DNA of 51,299 nucleotides from assembly GCA_021372575.1 (NCBI GenBank), contig JAJFUE010000027.1, positions 1 through 51,299 on the forward strand, read 5' to 3'. A program made the translations under genes and the position numbers. The notes beneath the pieces were generated by a model. That model was not told the origin of the DNA and did no database searches. It saw nothing but the letters and a program-made list of their open reading frames with translations. This document shows positions 7,652-15,400 of the stretch, piece by piece (positions within the stretch are counted from its first letter, which is position 1; every line of letters starts with the position of its first letter). This DNA comes from a bacterium. Lineage in GTDB: Bacteria > Sumerlaeota > Sumerlaeia > MVZB01.

Positions 7652-8797
7652 ATGGCCGGGACCGTTCCCACGATCCTCTACCTGCTCGATCTCGTCGATC
7701 TTGGCGGTGGTGAGACCAGCTTTCTGGCGCTCATGGATCGGGCGCGTTTCGCGCTGAAACCGGTCGTGATCGCGCCGGCGCGCGGGCCGCTGACCGACGC
7801 CATCGAGCGGCTCGGCATCCAGGTCCACATCATCCCGTATCCGCTTTCATTTCGCAGGGGGCTGATCCCGACGTGGCGGCCGGGTCCTGCGCGCAGGATC
7901 GAAGCGCTCGCGCGGGAGCTTCGGCCGGTGCTGATGCACGTGTTTCATTTCTTCGGGATGGTGCCGGCCGGCCCGGTTTCCAAGAAGCTAGGGATTCCGC
8001 TTGTGTGGACGTGCCACGGCGATTTCGAGTTGTCGAACCGGGCGCGGCGGTGGGTGGCGCGGCGGTGGGCGACGCATGCCGCGTGCGTGGCCGAATCGGG
8101 CCTGCGCGTTGCCGCGGCCGTGCTCGGCGAACACCGCGTTTCGCTCAATTATCTCGGGATTCTGCCGTTTGATCCGGCCGGCGCGACGGTCGAACGCGCG
8201 GCCATCCGCATGGAATTGGACGAGCCCGTGGACGCCACGATCATCGGCGTGATCGGGCGGTTTCAGCCGGTCAAGGGCCATCAGCACCTGCTTGACGCGC
8301 TGCCGGCGGTGCTCGAGATGGTGCCGAACCTGCGCGTGTGGATCATCGGCGACGCGCTCTACGGCAGCGCGCAAGAAGCGGAGCACAAGGCGCAAATCGA
8401 GCGGCGCGTTCACCATGAGCATCTCGACTCGTGCGTGCGTTTTCTCGGGTATCGCGGCGACGCGCGGCGCCTCATGCGCGCGCTCGACGCGGTCGTGATC
8501 CCGTCCGAGGCCGAGTCGTTTTCGCTGGTTGCGGTCGAAGCGATGGAAGCCGGCGTGCCGGTTGTCGGCCCGGATATCGGCGGCCCGCGCGAGGTGATCG
8601 AGTCGCCTTCGACCGGGCTAAAATTCCAGCCGCTCAATCACGCCGACCTGGCCGAGAAAATCATTTGGATTCTGCGGCGCGACGGGCCCGGCGCGGCGTT
8701 CGACAAATCGGCCGGCCCGCGCCGCGCCCGCGCGCTGTTCTCGATCGATGCCCACCTCGAGCGCACGCTCGCGCTTTACGGCCGCCTGTGCGAGTAG
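7652..8797 (+). CDS. Glycosyltransferase family 4 (GT-B fold)
   Basis: 381 residues from the ATG at 7652. The N-terminal L-V-D-L-G-G-G-E-T-S-F-L loop is the acceptor-side G-G-x-E motif of GT4 enzymes. The C-terminal half has G-V-I-G-R-F-Q-P-V-K-G-H, which begins the donor domain, and P-S-E-A-E-S-F-S-L-V-A-V-E-A-M-E-A-G-V-P-V-V, the E-x7-E retaining GT4 signature. It transfers a sugar from a nucleotide donor, probably at the inner membrane face during polysaccharide or glycolipid assembly. The exact donor and acceptor cannot be read. It is downstream of, and probably co-transcribed with, the membrane-anchored protein. Confidence 0.9.
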   Translation: MAGTVPTILYLLDLVDLGGGETSFLALMDRARFALKPVVIAPARGPLTDAIERLGIQVHIIPYPLSFRRGLIPTWRPGPARRIEALARELRPVLMHVFHFFGMVPAGPVSKKLGIPLVWTCHGDFELSNRARRWVARRWATHAACVAESGLRVAAAVLGEHRVSLNYLGILPFDPAGATVERAAIRMELDEPVDATIIGVIGRFQPVKGHQHLLDALPAVLEMVPNLRVWIIGDALYGSAQEAEHKAQIERRVHHEHLDSCVRFLGYRGDARRLMRALDAVVIPSEAESFSLVAVEAMEAGVPVVGPDIGGPREVIESPSTGLKFQPLNHADLAEKIIWILRRDGPGAAFDKSAGPRRARALFSIDAHLERTLALYGRLCE

Positions 8798-8812
8798 GTC
8801 GCCGGCCGGATC

Positions 8813-9340
8813 CTATTTTCTCGCCATAACGTCATCCAGCGCATGCCGGTGCGCGTCGAGCGAAGCCTTTCCGTAACAGACCAGATAGACCTTCTGGACA
8901 ACTTTTGCGGCCGGAAGGAAACGCATCACCGTATCGACGGCGATGCGCGCCGCCCGGTCGATGGGAAAACCATAAGCCCCTGTGCTGATCGACGGGAAGG
9001 CAACCGTGCGGCAGCCGTTTTCGTCGGCGAGCTTGAGGCTCAGGCGATAGCAGTTCTCGAGTTCCTCGTCCTCGCGGTGCATGCCGCCGCGCCACACCGG
9101 ACCGACGGTGTGGATGATGAAACGGGCGGGCAGATCGAAGCCCTCGGTGATCTTGGCCTGTCCGGTGGGGCAGCCACCGAGCCGCGCGCAGGCCTTGGCG
9201 AGGCGCGGGCCGGCCGCGCGATGAATCGCGCCATCGACGCCGCCGCCGCCCATGAGCCGGCTGTTGGCCGCGTTCACAACGGCGTCCACGCGCATTTTGA
9301 CAATATCGCCTTCCATGATTTCGATTCGGTTCTCCATCAT
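8813..9340 (-). CDS. Macro-domain protein, O-acetyl-ADP-ribose deacetylase type
   Basis: 175 residues, the usual size for a stand-alone YmdB/MacroD-like protein. G-D-I-V-K-M-R-V-D-A-V-V-N-A-A-N-S (residues 10-26), G-G-G-G-V-D-G-A-I-H-R-A-A-G and I-S-T-G-A-Y-G-F-P are the ADP-ribose-binding loops with the catalytic N-A-A-N and G-G-V-D-G-A-I-H elements intact. It should bind ADP-ribose and hydrolyse O-acetyl-ADP-ribose or ADP-ribosyl-protein esters. TGGAGG precedes the start. It converges on the GT4 gene with a 15-base gap and has an A+T-rich upstream region of its own. No ADP-ribosyltransferase is visible nearby. Confidence 0.93.
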   Translation of the reverse strand: MMENRIEIMEGDIVKMRVDAVVNAANSRLMGGGGVDGAIHRAAGPRLAKACARLGGCPTGQAKITEGFDLPARFIIHTVGPVWRGGMHREDEELENCYRLSLKLADENGCRTVAFPSISTGAYGFPIDRAARIAVDTVMRFLPAAKVVQKVYLVCYGKASLDAHRHALDDVMARK

Positions 9341-9640
9341 CGGCCTCCATCAAGTCAAAAAAATCTTTTTTTAACGTATTAAGTAATGTTAATAGAATCA
9401 GAAATCTATCGAAATCCCTGGCGGGCAATTTTCGCATTATTTGCTGTTATTGCCCTGTTTGCCGTGTTTTTTCGCAACTTGTGAAAGACTACTTATAGCA
9501 CAAGCGCGCGCGGAAATCAACCCGCGGGGACGAATTCCATTAATTTATATCAATAAATTCCGGACGACATGCAAATCTTGCAAATCGGCGTGGAAAATTG
9601 CACGGCGGTGGCGCTGCGGGCAAATCATGCGGTGGAAAAA
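9341..9640. other. A+T-rich intergenic region upstream of the macro-domain gene
   Basis: 300 bases without a convincing gene. The part next to 9341-9420 is strikingly A+T-rich for this genome, with homopolymer T and A runs, and should contain the macro gene promoter. I could not choose a clear -35/-10 pair. The left-going EnvC-like gene ends at its right edge without an obvious terminator hairpin. Confidence 0.5.
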
Positions 9641-10879
9641 TTATTTCCCGATCGCGGTAAACAGGTTGTGTTCCCACTGCGTGGGCAGGGCCGGCCACTG
9701 GTCCGGCCGAACGGCCGTCACGCCCTGGCGCACCTCGAGCCAGAACGGCTCCGCGCGCGACGCTCCCTCGCTGGATTGATACTCGCCGAGCGTGTCGCCC
9801 ACCGCCACCTGGGCGCCGAGCCTGACGCTGCAACGGGTCAGGTTCCCGTACAGCGTGCGCCAGCCGCCGCCGTGATCGATGATGACCAGGTTGCGATAGC
9901 CGGCGAAGGGCTCGGCGAAGACGATGCGGCCGGATCCGAGCGCGCGCACGCCGATCGGTTCGGCGCGCCAGAACACTTGGCGCGTGCCGTCGCCGTTTGC
10001 GGGCGTTTGGCTGTCGCGGCTCACGAGTGGCTCGTTTTCAACAGGGGCGACGCCTTGATCCTGCTGCCTGACGGCGGTCACAAGGCGTTGTTCGGCGGCC
10101 GCGATGACGGGCGCCTGCGTTGGCGCGGGGGTCGGGGCCGGCGTCGCCTTCGCTTCCTGCTCGACGAGGCGCGCCATCAGCTTGCGCAGTTCCTCGCGCC
10201 GCCCGGCGAGCTCCTTGATTTCCCGTTCCGACTGGCCGATGGTCCCCTGCAGGTCCTCGATCTGGTTCGCAAGCTCCTTATGCCGTTCGCTGAGTTCCTG
10301 TTCGCTGAGCGAGCCGAAGATCGAATTCTCCTGCGTGATCTGTTGCGCCTCGGTCCGGCCCTCGAGCAGTTGCGCGCGCCGGCTTTCGAGCCTGAGCAAT
10401 TGCCGCGACGTGATCGTCGCCGTCTGGTGCTGGTTTCTCCAGAGGAGCAGCAGGCCAAGCCTGTCTGTTTGCGACGCGCCCGCGCTTGGTCCGGCATGCA
10501 GCATCGCCGCGGCGCTCAGGGCGAGGCCGCGCCGCGCCGCGCGCAGGCGGCCGAGCCCTTCCTCCATTTGCGCGTCGATCCGCCCGGCTTCCCTGCCGGC
10601 CTGGGCCTGATATTCATTCAGGAATTGTTCGCCCTCTTTTTTGAGGGCCGCGCGTTCGCCGAGCCGCTTTTCGATCGATTGCAGCGTTCCCTGGCTCTTG
10701 AGCAGCCGGTTGCGTTCCTCCCACTGGTTCCTGCGCAGCTCATCGATCTGCTTCTCGATCGTCGCCATCTGGTCGAGCGACTCGCGCACCGAGGCCGCGC
10801 GCGGCGAGCAAATCGCCAGCAGCAGGACCAGCGTCCAGGCTCCGAAATGAAGAATGTATTTCCTGCGTTCTTGGCTCAT
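9641..10879 (-). CDS. EnvC-like coiled-coil protein with degenerate LytM (M23) domain
   Basis: 412 residues from the ATG at 10879. There is a signal peptide (about residues 1-29), a long coiled coil (about 33-245), a Thr/Ala/Pro linker (245-260) and a LytM domain (about 305-398). The domain keeps the core (G-Y-R-N-L-V-I-I-D-H-G-G-G-W, 327-340) but lacks zinc ligands: the expected H in Y-A-H-L is Asn346 (Y-G-N-L), and the H-x-H-F-E strand reads F-W-L-E-V (379-383). It is therefore probably not a peptidase. In the EnvC family such proteins activate amidases that split septal peptidoglycan. No amidase is visible in the window. The divergent neighbour is the GroES-like gene. Confidence 0.88.
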   Translation of the reverse strand: MSQERRKYILHFGAWTLVLLLAICSPRAASVRESLDQMATIEKQIDELRRNQWEERNRLLKSQGTLQSIEKRLGERAALKKEGEQFLNEYQAQAGREAGRIDAQMEEGLGRLRAARRGLALSAAAMLHAGPSAGASQTDRLGLLLLWRNQHQTATITSRQLLRLESRRAQLLEGRTEAQQITQENSIFGSLSEQELSERHKELANQIEDLQGTIGQSEREIKELAGRREELRKLMARLVEQEAKATPAPTPAPTQAPVIAAAEQRLVTAVRQQDQGVAPVENEPLVSRDSQTPANGDGTRQVFWRAEPIGVRALGSGRIVFAEPFAGYRNLVIIDHGGGWRTLYGNLTRCSVRLGAQVAVGDTLGEYQSSEGASRAEPFWLEVRQGVTAVRPDQWPALPTQWEHNLFTAIGK

Positions 10880-10972
10880 CTCTGCTTCCCTGCGACGGGG
10901 CTTTAGTTTTTCCCCAGCCTTGCACATTTTATTGATATACTTGGCGGAGATCAATGGAGGTATGCGTTCCCG

Positions 10973-11359
10973 ATGCTTTCCGGTTCCCATCCCCGCCGCA
11001 ACCTGTTCGTCGTGGGCGACCGCGTGCTGATCAAGCCCGAGTCGGGCGAGGACCGCACCGACGCCGGCCTGATTCTTCCACAAACCGTCGCCGATCGCGC
11101 GCAGGTCCAGTCCGGCCGCGTGGTCGCCGTCGGGCCGGGCGTCCCGATGCCGCTGGGCAACGAGGACGACGAGCCGTGGCGCCAGCAGGAGCGCGAGCCG
11201 CGCTACATCCCCATGCAGGCCAAGATCGGCGACCTGGCGATCTTCCTGCGCAAAGCCACCGTCGAGATCCGTTACGAGGGCGACAACTACCTGATCGTGC
11301 CGCAGGCGGCGATCCTGCTGCTTTTGCGCGACGAGGACGAATCCCTGTTCCATGACTGA
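10973..11359 (+). CDS. GroES/Cpn10-like protein without adjacent groEL
   Basis: 128 residues, longer than the usual 95-100. V-V-G-D-R-V-L-I-K-P near residue 13, the G-L-I-L-P mobile-loop end, G-R-V-V-A-V-G-P-G and the final Y-E-G-D-N-Y-L-I-V-P strand match co-chaperonin 10. The extra length is a charged insertion of about 18 residues after V-G-P-G (containing E-D-D-E-P-W-R-Q-Q-E) and a short acidic tail. GGAGG lies at 10956-10960, twelve bases from the ATG. No groEL follows; instead it overlaps miaA by eight bases. It may be a diverged paralogue with a role other than capping GroEL. Confidence 0.8.
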   Translation: MLSGSHPRRNLFVVGDRVLIKPESGEDRTDAGLILPQTVADRAQVQSGRVVAVGPGVPMPLGNEDDEPWRQQEREPRYIPMQAKIGDLAIFLRKATVEIRYEGDNYLIVPQAAILLLLRDEDESLFHD

Positions 11360-12335
11360 CGGACCGCCGACGCTTCTTCTCGCCGGGCCGACGGCCGTCG
11401 GCAAGACCGGCCTCGCGGTCGCGCTTGCCGAACGGTTCGGCCTCGAGATCATTTCGGCCGACTCGATGCAGGTCTATCGCGGCATGGAGATCGGCACGGC
11501 GCAGCCGACGCCGGAGGAAGCGGCGCGCGCGCGGTTTCATCTGTGCGGCGTGCGCGATCCCGCCGAGCCGTTCAGTGTGCGCGAGTGGCTCGGCCTCTGC
11601 GACGCGGCGCATGCGGATATTCTTTCGCGCGGCAAGCTGCCGCTCTACGTCGGCGGCACCGGCATGTATCTGCGCGCCCTCAGATGGGGGATGTTCGATC
11701 TGGACGAGCCGACCTCCGGGAATCGTCAGTCGCCGATCGACACGCGTCAGTCGGTTCACCGGACGCAGCTCGAGGCCGAGCTGGCATCGATCGGCCCCCA
11801 GGCGCTTCACGAGCGGTTGGCCCAAGTCGATCCGGACGCGGCGCGAAGGATTTCACCCAGCGACGCGGTGCGCATCGTGCGCGCGCTCGAGGTGCACGCG
11901 ATGACGGGGCGGCCGATCAGCCGGTTGCAAGACCAATGGGAGAGCCCGCGGCCGAGATTCCCGCACGTGCTCATCGCGCTCGTTGCGGAGCGGGGGGCGT
12001 TGCGCGAGCGCATTGCGCGGCGCACCGACGAGATGCTCGCCGCCGGCTGGATCGACGAGGCGCGTGCACTCCTGGAGCGCGGCATCCCGCCGACGCGGCA
12101 CTGTTTCAAGGCGCTCGGCTACCGCGAGATTGTCGAACACCTCGATGGGCGCCTGGGGCTCGATCGACTGCGCGATCTGATCGTGACGCGCACCGGGCAG
12201 TTCTCGAAACGGCAGATGATCTGGCTGCGCCGCGAGCGTCCCGCCCTGTGGATTGAGATCGATTTTGCCGACCCCGGCCGCGCGTTCGGGCGCGTCGAGA
12301 ATATCCTTGCAAAGATGATCGGGCGCTCCGTATAG
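11352..12335 (+). CDS. miaA: tRNA dimethylallyltransferase
   Basis: 327 residues, close to the usual 300-320. It has the P-loop G-P-T-A-V-G-K-T near residue 12, the D-S-M-Q-V-Y-R-G-M substrate motif near 37 and G-G-T-G-M-Y-L-R-A-L near 101. The conserved C-terminal R-Q-M-I-W-L-R region is also present. The enzyme transfers a dimethylallyl group to the N6 of adenosine 37 in tRNAs reading UNN codons. The start overlaps the end of the GroES-like gene by eight bases, so these are coupled. The order miaA then hfq is conserved in many bacteria. Confidence 0.97.
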   Translation: MTDGPPTLLLAGPTAVGKTGLAVALAERFGLEIISADSMQVYRGMEIGTAQPTPEEAARARFHLCGVRDPAEPFSVREWLGLCDAAHADILSRGKLPLYVGGTGMYLRALRWGMFDLDEPTSGNRQSPIDTRQSVHRTQLEAELASIGPQALHERLAQVDPDAARRISPSDAVRIVRALEVHAMTGRPISRLQDQWESPRPRFPHVLIALVAERGALRERIARRTDEMLAAGWIDEARALLERGIPPTRHCFKALGYREIVEHLDGRLGLDRLRDLIVTRTGQFSKRQMIWLRRERPALWIEIDFADPGRAFGRVENILAKMIGRSV

Positions 12336-12448
12336 TTTGGACTCTATTGGTGATTCCTATTTCCCGATGTGTTATGGTATTAAGGAAAATTGCCTGCTGA
12401 CGGACTCGGCAATCATACGACTCGGCACTTTTTTCTCGAGGTGGTTTC

Positions 12449-12934
12449 ATGATGGGGAAGGCGACCGTAAATCTTCAGGACAGCTTCCTGAATCAGGTCC
12501 GAAAAGAAAATTCCGAAATCGAAATGGTGTTGGTCAACGGCACGCATCTGACCGGCCTTGTTCGCGGTTTCGACAACTTCACGGTCGTGGTCAATGCCGC
12601 CGGCAAGCAGCATCTTGTTTATAAGCACGCCATTGCCCAGATTGTGAGCCAGCGCCCCGTGCAGGACTTCGTCGGCGCCCCGCAGCAGGCGCAGGGCCAG
12701 CCCCCGCGCGAGCCCCGCGAATCGCGCGAGCAGCGCGAGCGCCGTCCGCCCCAGCCGCCGCGTCCCGCCGAGCCGCGCCCGGCCCGCCCGGCCGAGGCCG
12801 TTCCCGAGCAGCGGCAGCAACAGCCGCCCCAGCCGCCCCAGCCGCGCCCGGCCAAGCCCGAACAACAGCAGCAGCGCGACAAGTTCAACGTGCTGGACCT
12901 GAGCGAAATCAAAATCGATCAGAAAAAGGGCTGA
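12449..12934 (+). CDS. hfq: RNA chaperone Hfq with long low-complexity C-terminal tail
   Basis: 161 residues. Residues 1-75 are the Sm-like core: N-L-Q-D-S-F-L-N-Q-V-R-K at the start, Sm1 with L-V-N-G-T-H-L-T-G-L-V-R-G-F-D-N-F, and the Sm2 Y-K-H-A-I motif. It should form a hexamer that binds U-rich small-RNA ends. Residues 80-150 are a Pro/Gln/Arg/Glu-rich tail, much longer than the core, and the protein ends in a conserved-looking hydrophobic and charged patch (F-N-V-L-D-L-S-E-I-K). GAGGTGG precedes the ATG; a second ATG directly follows. It lies 113 bases after miaA, enough space for its own promoter. Confidence 0.96.
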   Translation: MMGKATVNLQDSFLNQVRKENSEIEMVLVNGTHLTGLVRGFDNFTVVVNAAGKQHLVYKHAIAQIVSQRPVQDFVGAPQQAQGQPPREPRESREQRERRPPQPPRPAEPRPARPAEAVPEQRQQQPPQPPQPRPAKPEQQQQRDKFNVLDLSEIKIDQKKG

Positions 12935-12962
12935 GGACTTGCACGACGATTGCAACGGCCCC

Positions 12963-13946
12963 ATGAGTCACACAACTTATCCCTACACCAATCCGCAGTT
13001 GCTCGATGAGATCATCGGGCAATTGCGCGGCGCGCGTTTTGTCCAGATCATCGGCCATGTGAATCCCGACGGCGACTGCGTGGGGTCGATGCTCGCGATG
13101 CATCACCTGCTGGCGATGTGGGGCGTGCCGCACGCGCTCGCGGCGCAAAAGATCGGTCCCGGCGGTTACGACCAGCTCGCCGGTTTCGAGCTCATCGGCG
13201 CCGCCCCCTCGGCCAACGCCGGCCTTGTCGTCTATCTCGACACCGCGACGATCGAACGCGGCATCGAGGGCTGGACGCCGGTCGCCCCGATCATCAATAT
13301 CGATCATCACGCCGGCAACACGCGCTTCGGCGCGCTCAACTGGATCGAGCCGCGCTTCGCCGCGACCGGCGAAATGGTGTACCACCTTGCCGCGCGCGCC
13401 GGCGTCGAGCCGACTGTCGAGATGGCGAACAATCTGCTGCTCGCGATCACGACCGACACCGGCTCGTTCCGCTACAGCAATACCGGCGCCGATCAGCACC
13501 GCGTCGCCGCCAACCTCATCGAGGCCGGCGCCTCGCCGCAGCTAATCGCGGGGATTGCCTACGACAGCCAGCCGCTCGAAAGCCTTCGGATCACCGGCCA
13601 CGTTCTTTCGAACATGAGGATCGAGGCCGGGGGGCGCCTTGCGTGGAGCGAACTGCGGCTCGAAGAAGTGCGTCCGTTCGGAGGGCCGGCCAACGCGCCC
13701 GAGAACCTGGTGAGCCTGCTGCGTTCGGTTCGCGGCGTGCGCGTGTGCCTTCTGTTCCACGAGCTCGAGTCCGGGCGCGTGCGCGTCAACTTCCGCTCCG
13801 ACGGCTCGTACGACGTCAGTCGCCTTGCCGCACAGTGGGGTGGCGGCGGCCATGAATGCGCCGCCGGGCTGATGGTCAGGAACTCTCCCGCCTACGACCA
13901 GACGCGCGACGAAATTCTCGCCGCCGCGATCAAATTCCTGCAATAA
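12963..13946 (+). CDS. DHH-family phosphoesterase, NrnA-like oligoribonuclease/pAp phosphatase
   Basis: 327 residues, typical for NrnA. Motifs in order: G-H-V-N-P-D-G-D-C-V-G-S (motif I), L-D-T-A (motif II), I-N-I-D-H-H (motif III), I-T-T-D-T-G-S-F-R-Y (motif IV), and in the DHHA1 domain G-G-G-G-H-E-C-A-A-G. These are the metal ligands and the substrate-binding glycine loop. It should degrade short oligonucleotides and perhaps convert pAp to AMP. I chose the ATG at 12963; a TTG at 12939 with GAGG three bases away is the alternative. It directly follows hfq, so it may complete RNA turnover in the same operon. Confidence 0.92.
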   Translation: MSHTTYPYTNPQLLDEIIGQLRGARFVQIIGHVNPDGDCVGSMLAMHHLLAMWGVPHALAAQKIGPGGYDQLAGFELIGAAPSANAGLVVYLDTATIERGIEGWTPVAPIINIDHHAGNTRFGALNWIEPRFAATGEMVYHLAARAGVEPTVEMANNLLLAITTDTGSFRYSNTGADQHRVAANLIEAGASPQLIAGIAYDSQPLESLRITGHVLSNMRIEAGGRLAWSELRLEEVRPFGGPANAPENLVSLLRSVRGVRVCLLFHELESGRVRVNFRSDGSYDVSRLAAQWGGGGHECAAGLMVRNSPAYDQTRDEILAAAIKFLQ

Positions 13947-13970
13947 GCGTCCGCCGGATCGGCTCCATAA

Positions 13971-13997
13971 AATAAAAACGCGGGCGACATGGCCCGC
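13971..13997 (-). terminator. Rho-independent terminator of the pseudopilin gene
   Basis: On the minus strand the sequence reads GCGGGC, a six-base loop, GCCCGC, then GTTTTTATTTT. The hairpin lies 29 bases after the pseudopilin stop codon. On the plus strand it follows the NrnA-like gene but has no U-run in that direction. Confidence 0.75.
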
Positions 13998-14025
13998 ATA
14001 CCGTTTGTGCTTTGTTTGGGTTCGC

Positions 14026-14592
14026 TTAGTCGCGCTGGACCCTGATGATGTCGCCCGCGCTCATCGTGCCGTTCGTGGGATCGTAGGAATTCTTGATGAT
14101 GTATTCCTCGGCTTCCGCGGCGCTCATGAGCGTGCCGTTGCGCGAATCGCCGCTCAGGTTGCCGCCCTGGCTTTTCTTCTGCTCGAGGATCGGCGCAAGG
14201 TCGAGCTGGCCGTCGGGCCCGCGGCTGATGATCACAAACGAGTGCTTGGGCGAAAGATTACTGTAATACGCGTATGGCTCGCGGAGTTGCGTGTTGCGGC
14301 TGAAGGGATCGATCGGGACCTGGTCGCCCGGGCGATACGGGTTGAAGGCGCGGTTAAGACCCTGATTGTCGGAGGGGATCGTTCCGGAGATGGACGCGTA
14401 AAAGTGGATCTGATCGGAGATGACGCGTTCGTCGTTGGCGACGCGCGCCGCGCGCGTTTTGACCATGGCTTGTTGGGAGGTGACGACAAACAAAAGCGTC
14501 AGCATGGAGAAGACAGCCAGAACGACCAGCATCTCCCCAAGGGTTAGACCCGCACGACCCGACACCAGGTATGGAGCCCTGCCTTGCCTCAT
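14026..14592 (-). CDS. Type II secretion/type IV pilus-type pseudopilin (GspG-like)
   Basis: 188 residues. The N-terminus has a prepilin peptidase site, G-R-A-G followed by L-T-L-G-E-M-L-V-V-L, with Glu at +5 of the mature protein and a hydrophobic helix up to about residue 40. The later region has D-N-Q-G-L-N-R-A-F-N and a D-P-F-S-R-N segment with Y-A-Y-Y-S, and a G-P-D-G-Q-L-D motif that recalls the GspG calcium-binding loop. It would be cleaved, methylated and assembled into a short periplasmic fibre or act as a stand-alone pseudopilin-like secreted protein. GGGGG lies four bases before the ATG. No secretion ATPase or secretin is present in the window, so this is an orphan. Confidence 0.85.
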   Translation of the reverse strand: MRQGRAPYLVSGRAGLTLGEMLVVLAVFSMLTLLFVVTSQQAMVKTRAARVANDERVISDQIHFYASISGTIPSDNQGLNRAFNPYRPGDQVPIDPFSRNTQLREPYAYYSNLSPKHSFVIISRGPDGQLDLAPILEQKKSQGGNLSGDSRNGTLMSAAEAEEYIIKNSYDPTNGTMSAGDIIRVQRD

Positions 14593-14602
14593 TTTGCCCC
14601 CA

Positions 14603-14626
14603 GGATATCCGCTTGGTTGGATATCC
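14603..14626. promoter_or_regulatory. Duplicated palindrome GGATATCC
   Basis: Two copies of the perfect 8-bp palindrome GGATATCC lie at 14603-14610 and 14619-14626, 16 bases centre to centre. They are 11 and 27 bases before the pseudopilin start codon. The spacing suggests tandem binding sites on one face of the helix or a leader-RNA structure. This is inference from symmetry and spacing. Confidence 0.4.
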
Positions 14627-14797
14627 CCCTCCGTTTGCTATTATCGGTTACTTCCACAACTATTCAAGCAAAAATCTCGCTCATTTCGACTCCATCTTAA
14701 GAGCCATCGTTCCGGGGCGCAAGTTTTTTTTCGCGTCGGTTTCTTACCATATTGTCGCTGCTCACGTTAGCGCAAGGCCCCGATTCCGGCGCCGGGG

Positions 14798-15307
14798 CTA
14801 CCCGACATACTCCTCAAAAGCCCTCATGTAGCCGTCCAGATAATAGATGACCTCATCGCGGATGACGTCCGCCGCGAGGTCTTCTTCGCGCTGATATGGA
14901 ATGTCGCTTGCGAAATAGTCCATGTCGTCATGAAAATGTTGCACCTCGTGCTCCAAGTCCTCGTCGCTGTCGAGGGCATCGGACAGGAAATCCGTCAGCG
15001 AGCCGCCGGCCTCATCGACGGCTTCCTCGATCCTCTCGACCGTGTCCTTGGACTCCGTGGCCAGGCCGATTCGGATGAATCCGTCCTCGCTCAGGACTGA
15101 AACCAGGAAATGGGTGTGGGCATTGCAGATGAACTGCACGCGAACGTCCTCGCCGTCGAGCGGCCCGGGCTCGGCCACCTCGACCGACTCGAAGCGGTCG
15201 TCGCCGGCGTATTGCTCCTCGAGCCAATGGGCCAGGCCGGCCGGCGTCGGTTCGAATCCATGTGCTCCCGGCGAAATCTCCTCGCCCTCATCCGAGTAGT
15301 CGATCAT
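14798..15307 (-). CDS. Hypothetical acidic protein
   Basis: 169 residues, very rich in Asp and Glu, with no signal peptide or membrane segment. GGGAG precedes the ATG. It reads as a compact domain of about 100 residues (W-L-E-E-Q-Y-A-G-D-D-R-F through the L-V-S-V-L-S-E-D-G-F-I-R-I-G-L-A strand and a long acidic helix) with a C-terminal helical part (A-A-D-V-I-R-D-E-V-I-Y-Y-L-D-G-Y-M). The strand-helix pattern recalls YbjN or type III chaperone-like folds, but I see no diagnostic motif. It lies between the second Ser/Thr kinase gene upstream and the pseudopilin downstream, all on the same strand. Confidence 0.65.
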   Translation of the reverse strand: MIDYSDEGEEISPGAHGFEPTPAGLAHWLEEQYAGDDRFESVEVAEPGPLDGEDVRVQFICNAHTHFLVSVLSEDGFIRIGLATESKDTVERIEEAVDEAGGSLTDFLSDALDSDEDLEHEVQHFHDDMDYFASDIPYQREEDLAADVIRDEVIYYLDGYMRAFEEYVG

Positions 15308-15400
15308 GTTGGTGCTCCCGCGAACGATGAGAATTTTTCTTCTTCATTCAACCTTCGCAAAGCCGATCCGCGGCGTCAAGCTTTTGATCCGCGCGGCCCG

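Noticed and set aside
15236-15270. GGTTCGAATCC, like a tRNA T arm
   Set aside because: No acceptor or anticodon stem around it, and it lies inside the acidic protein gene.
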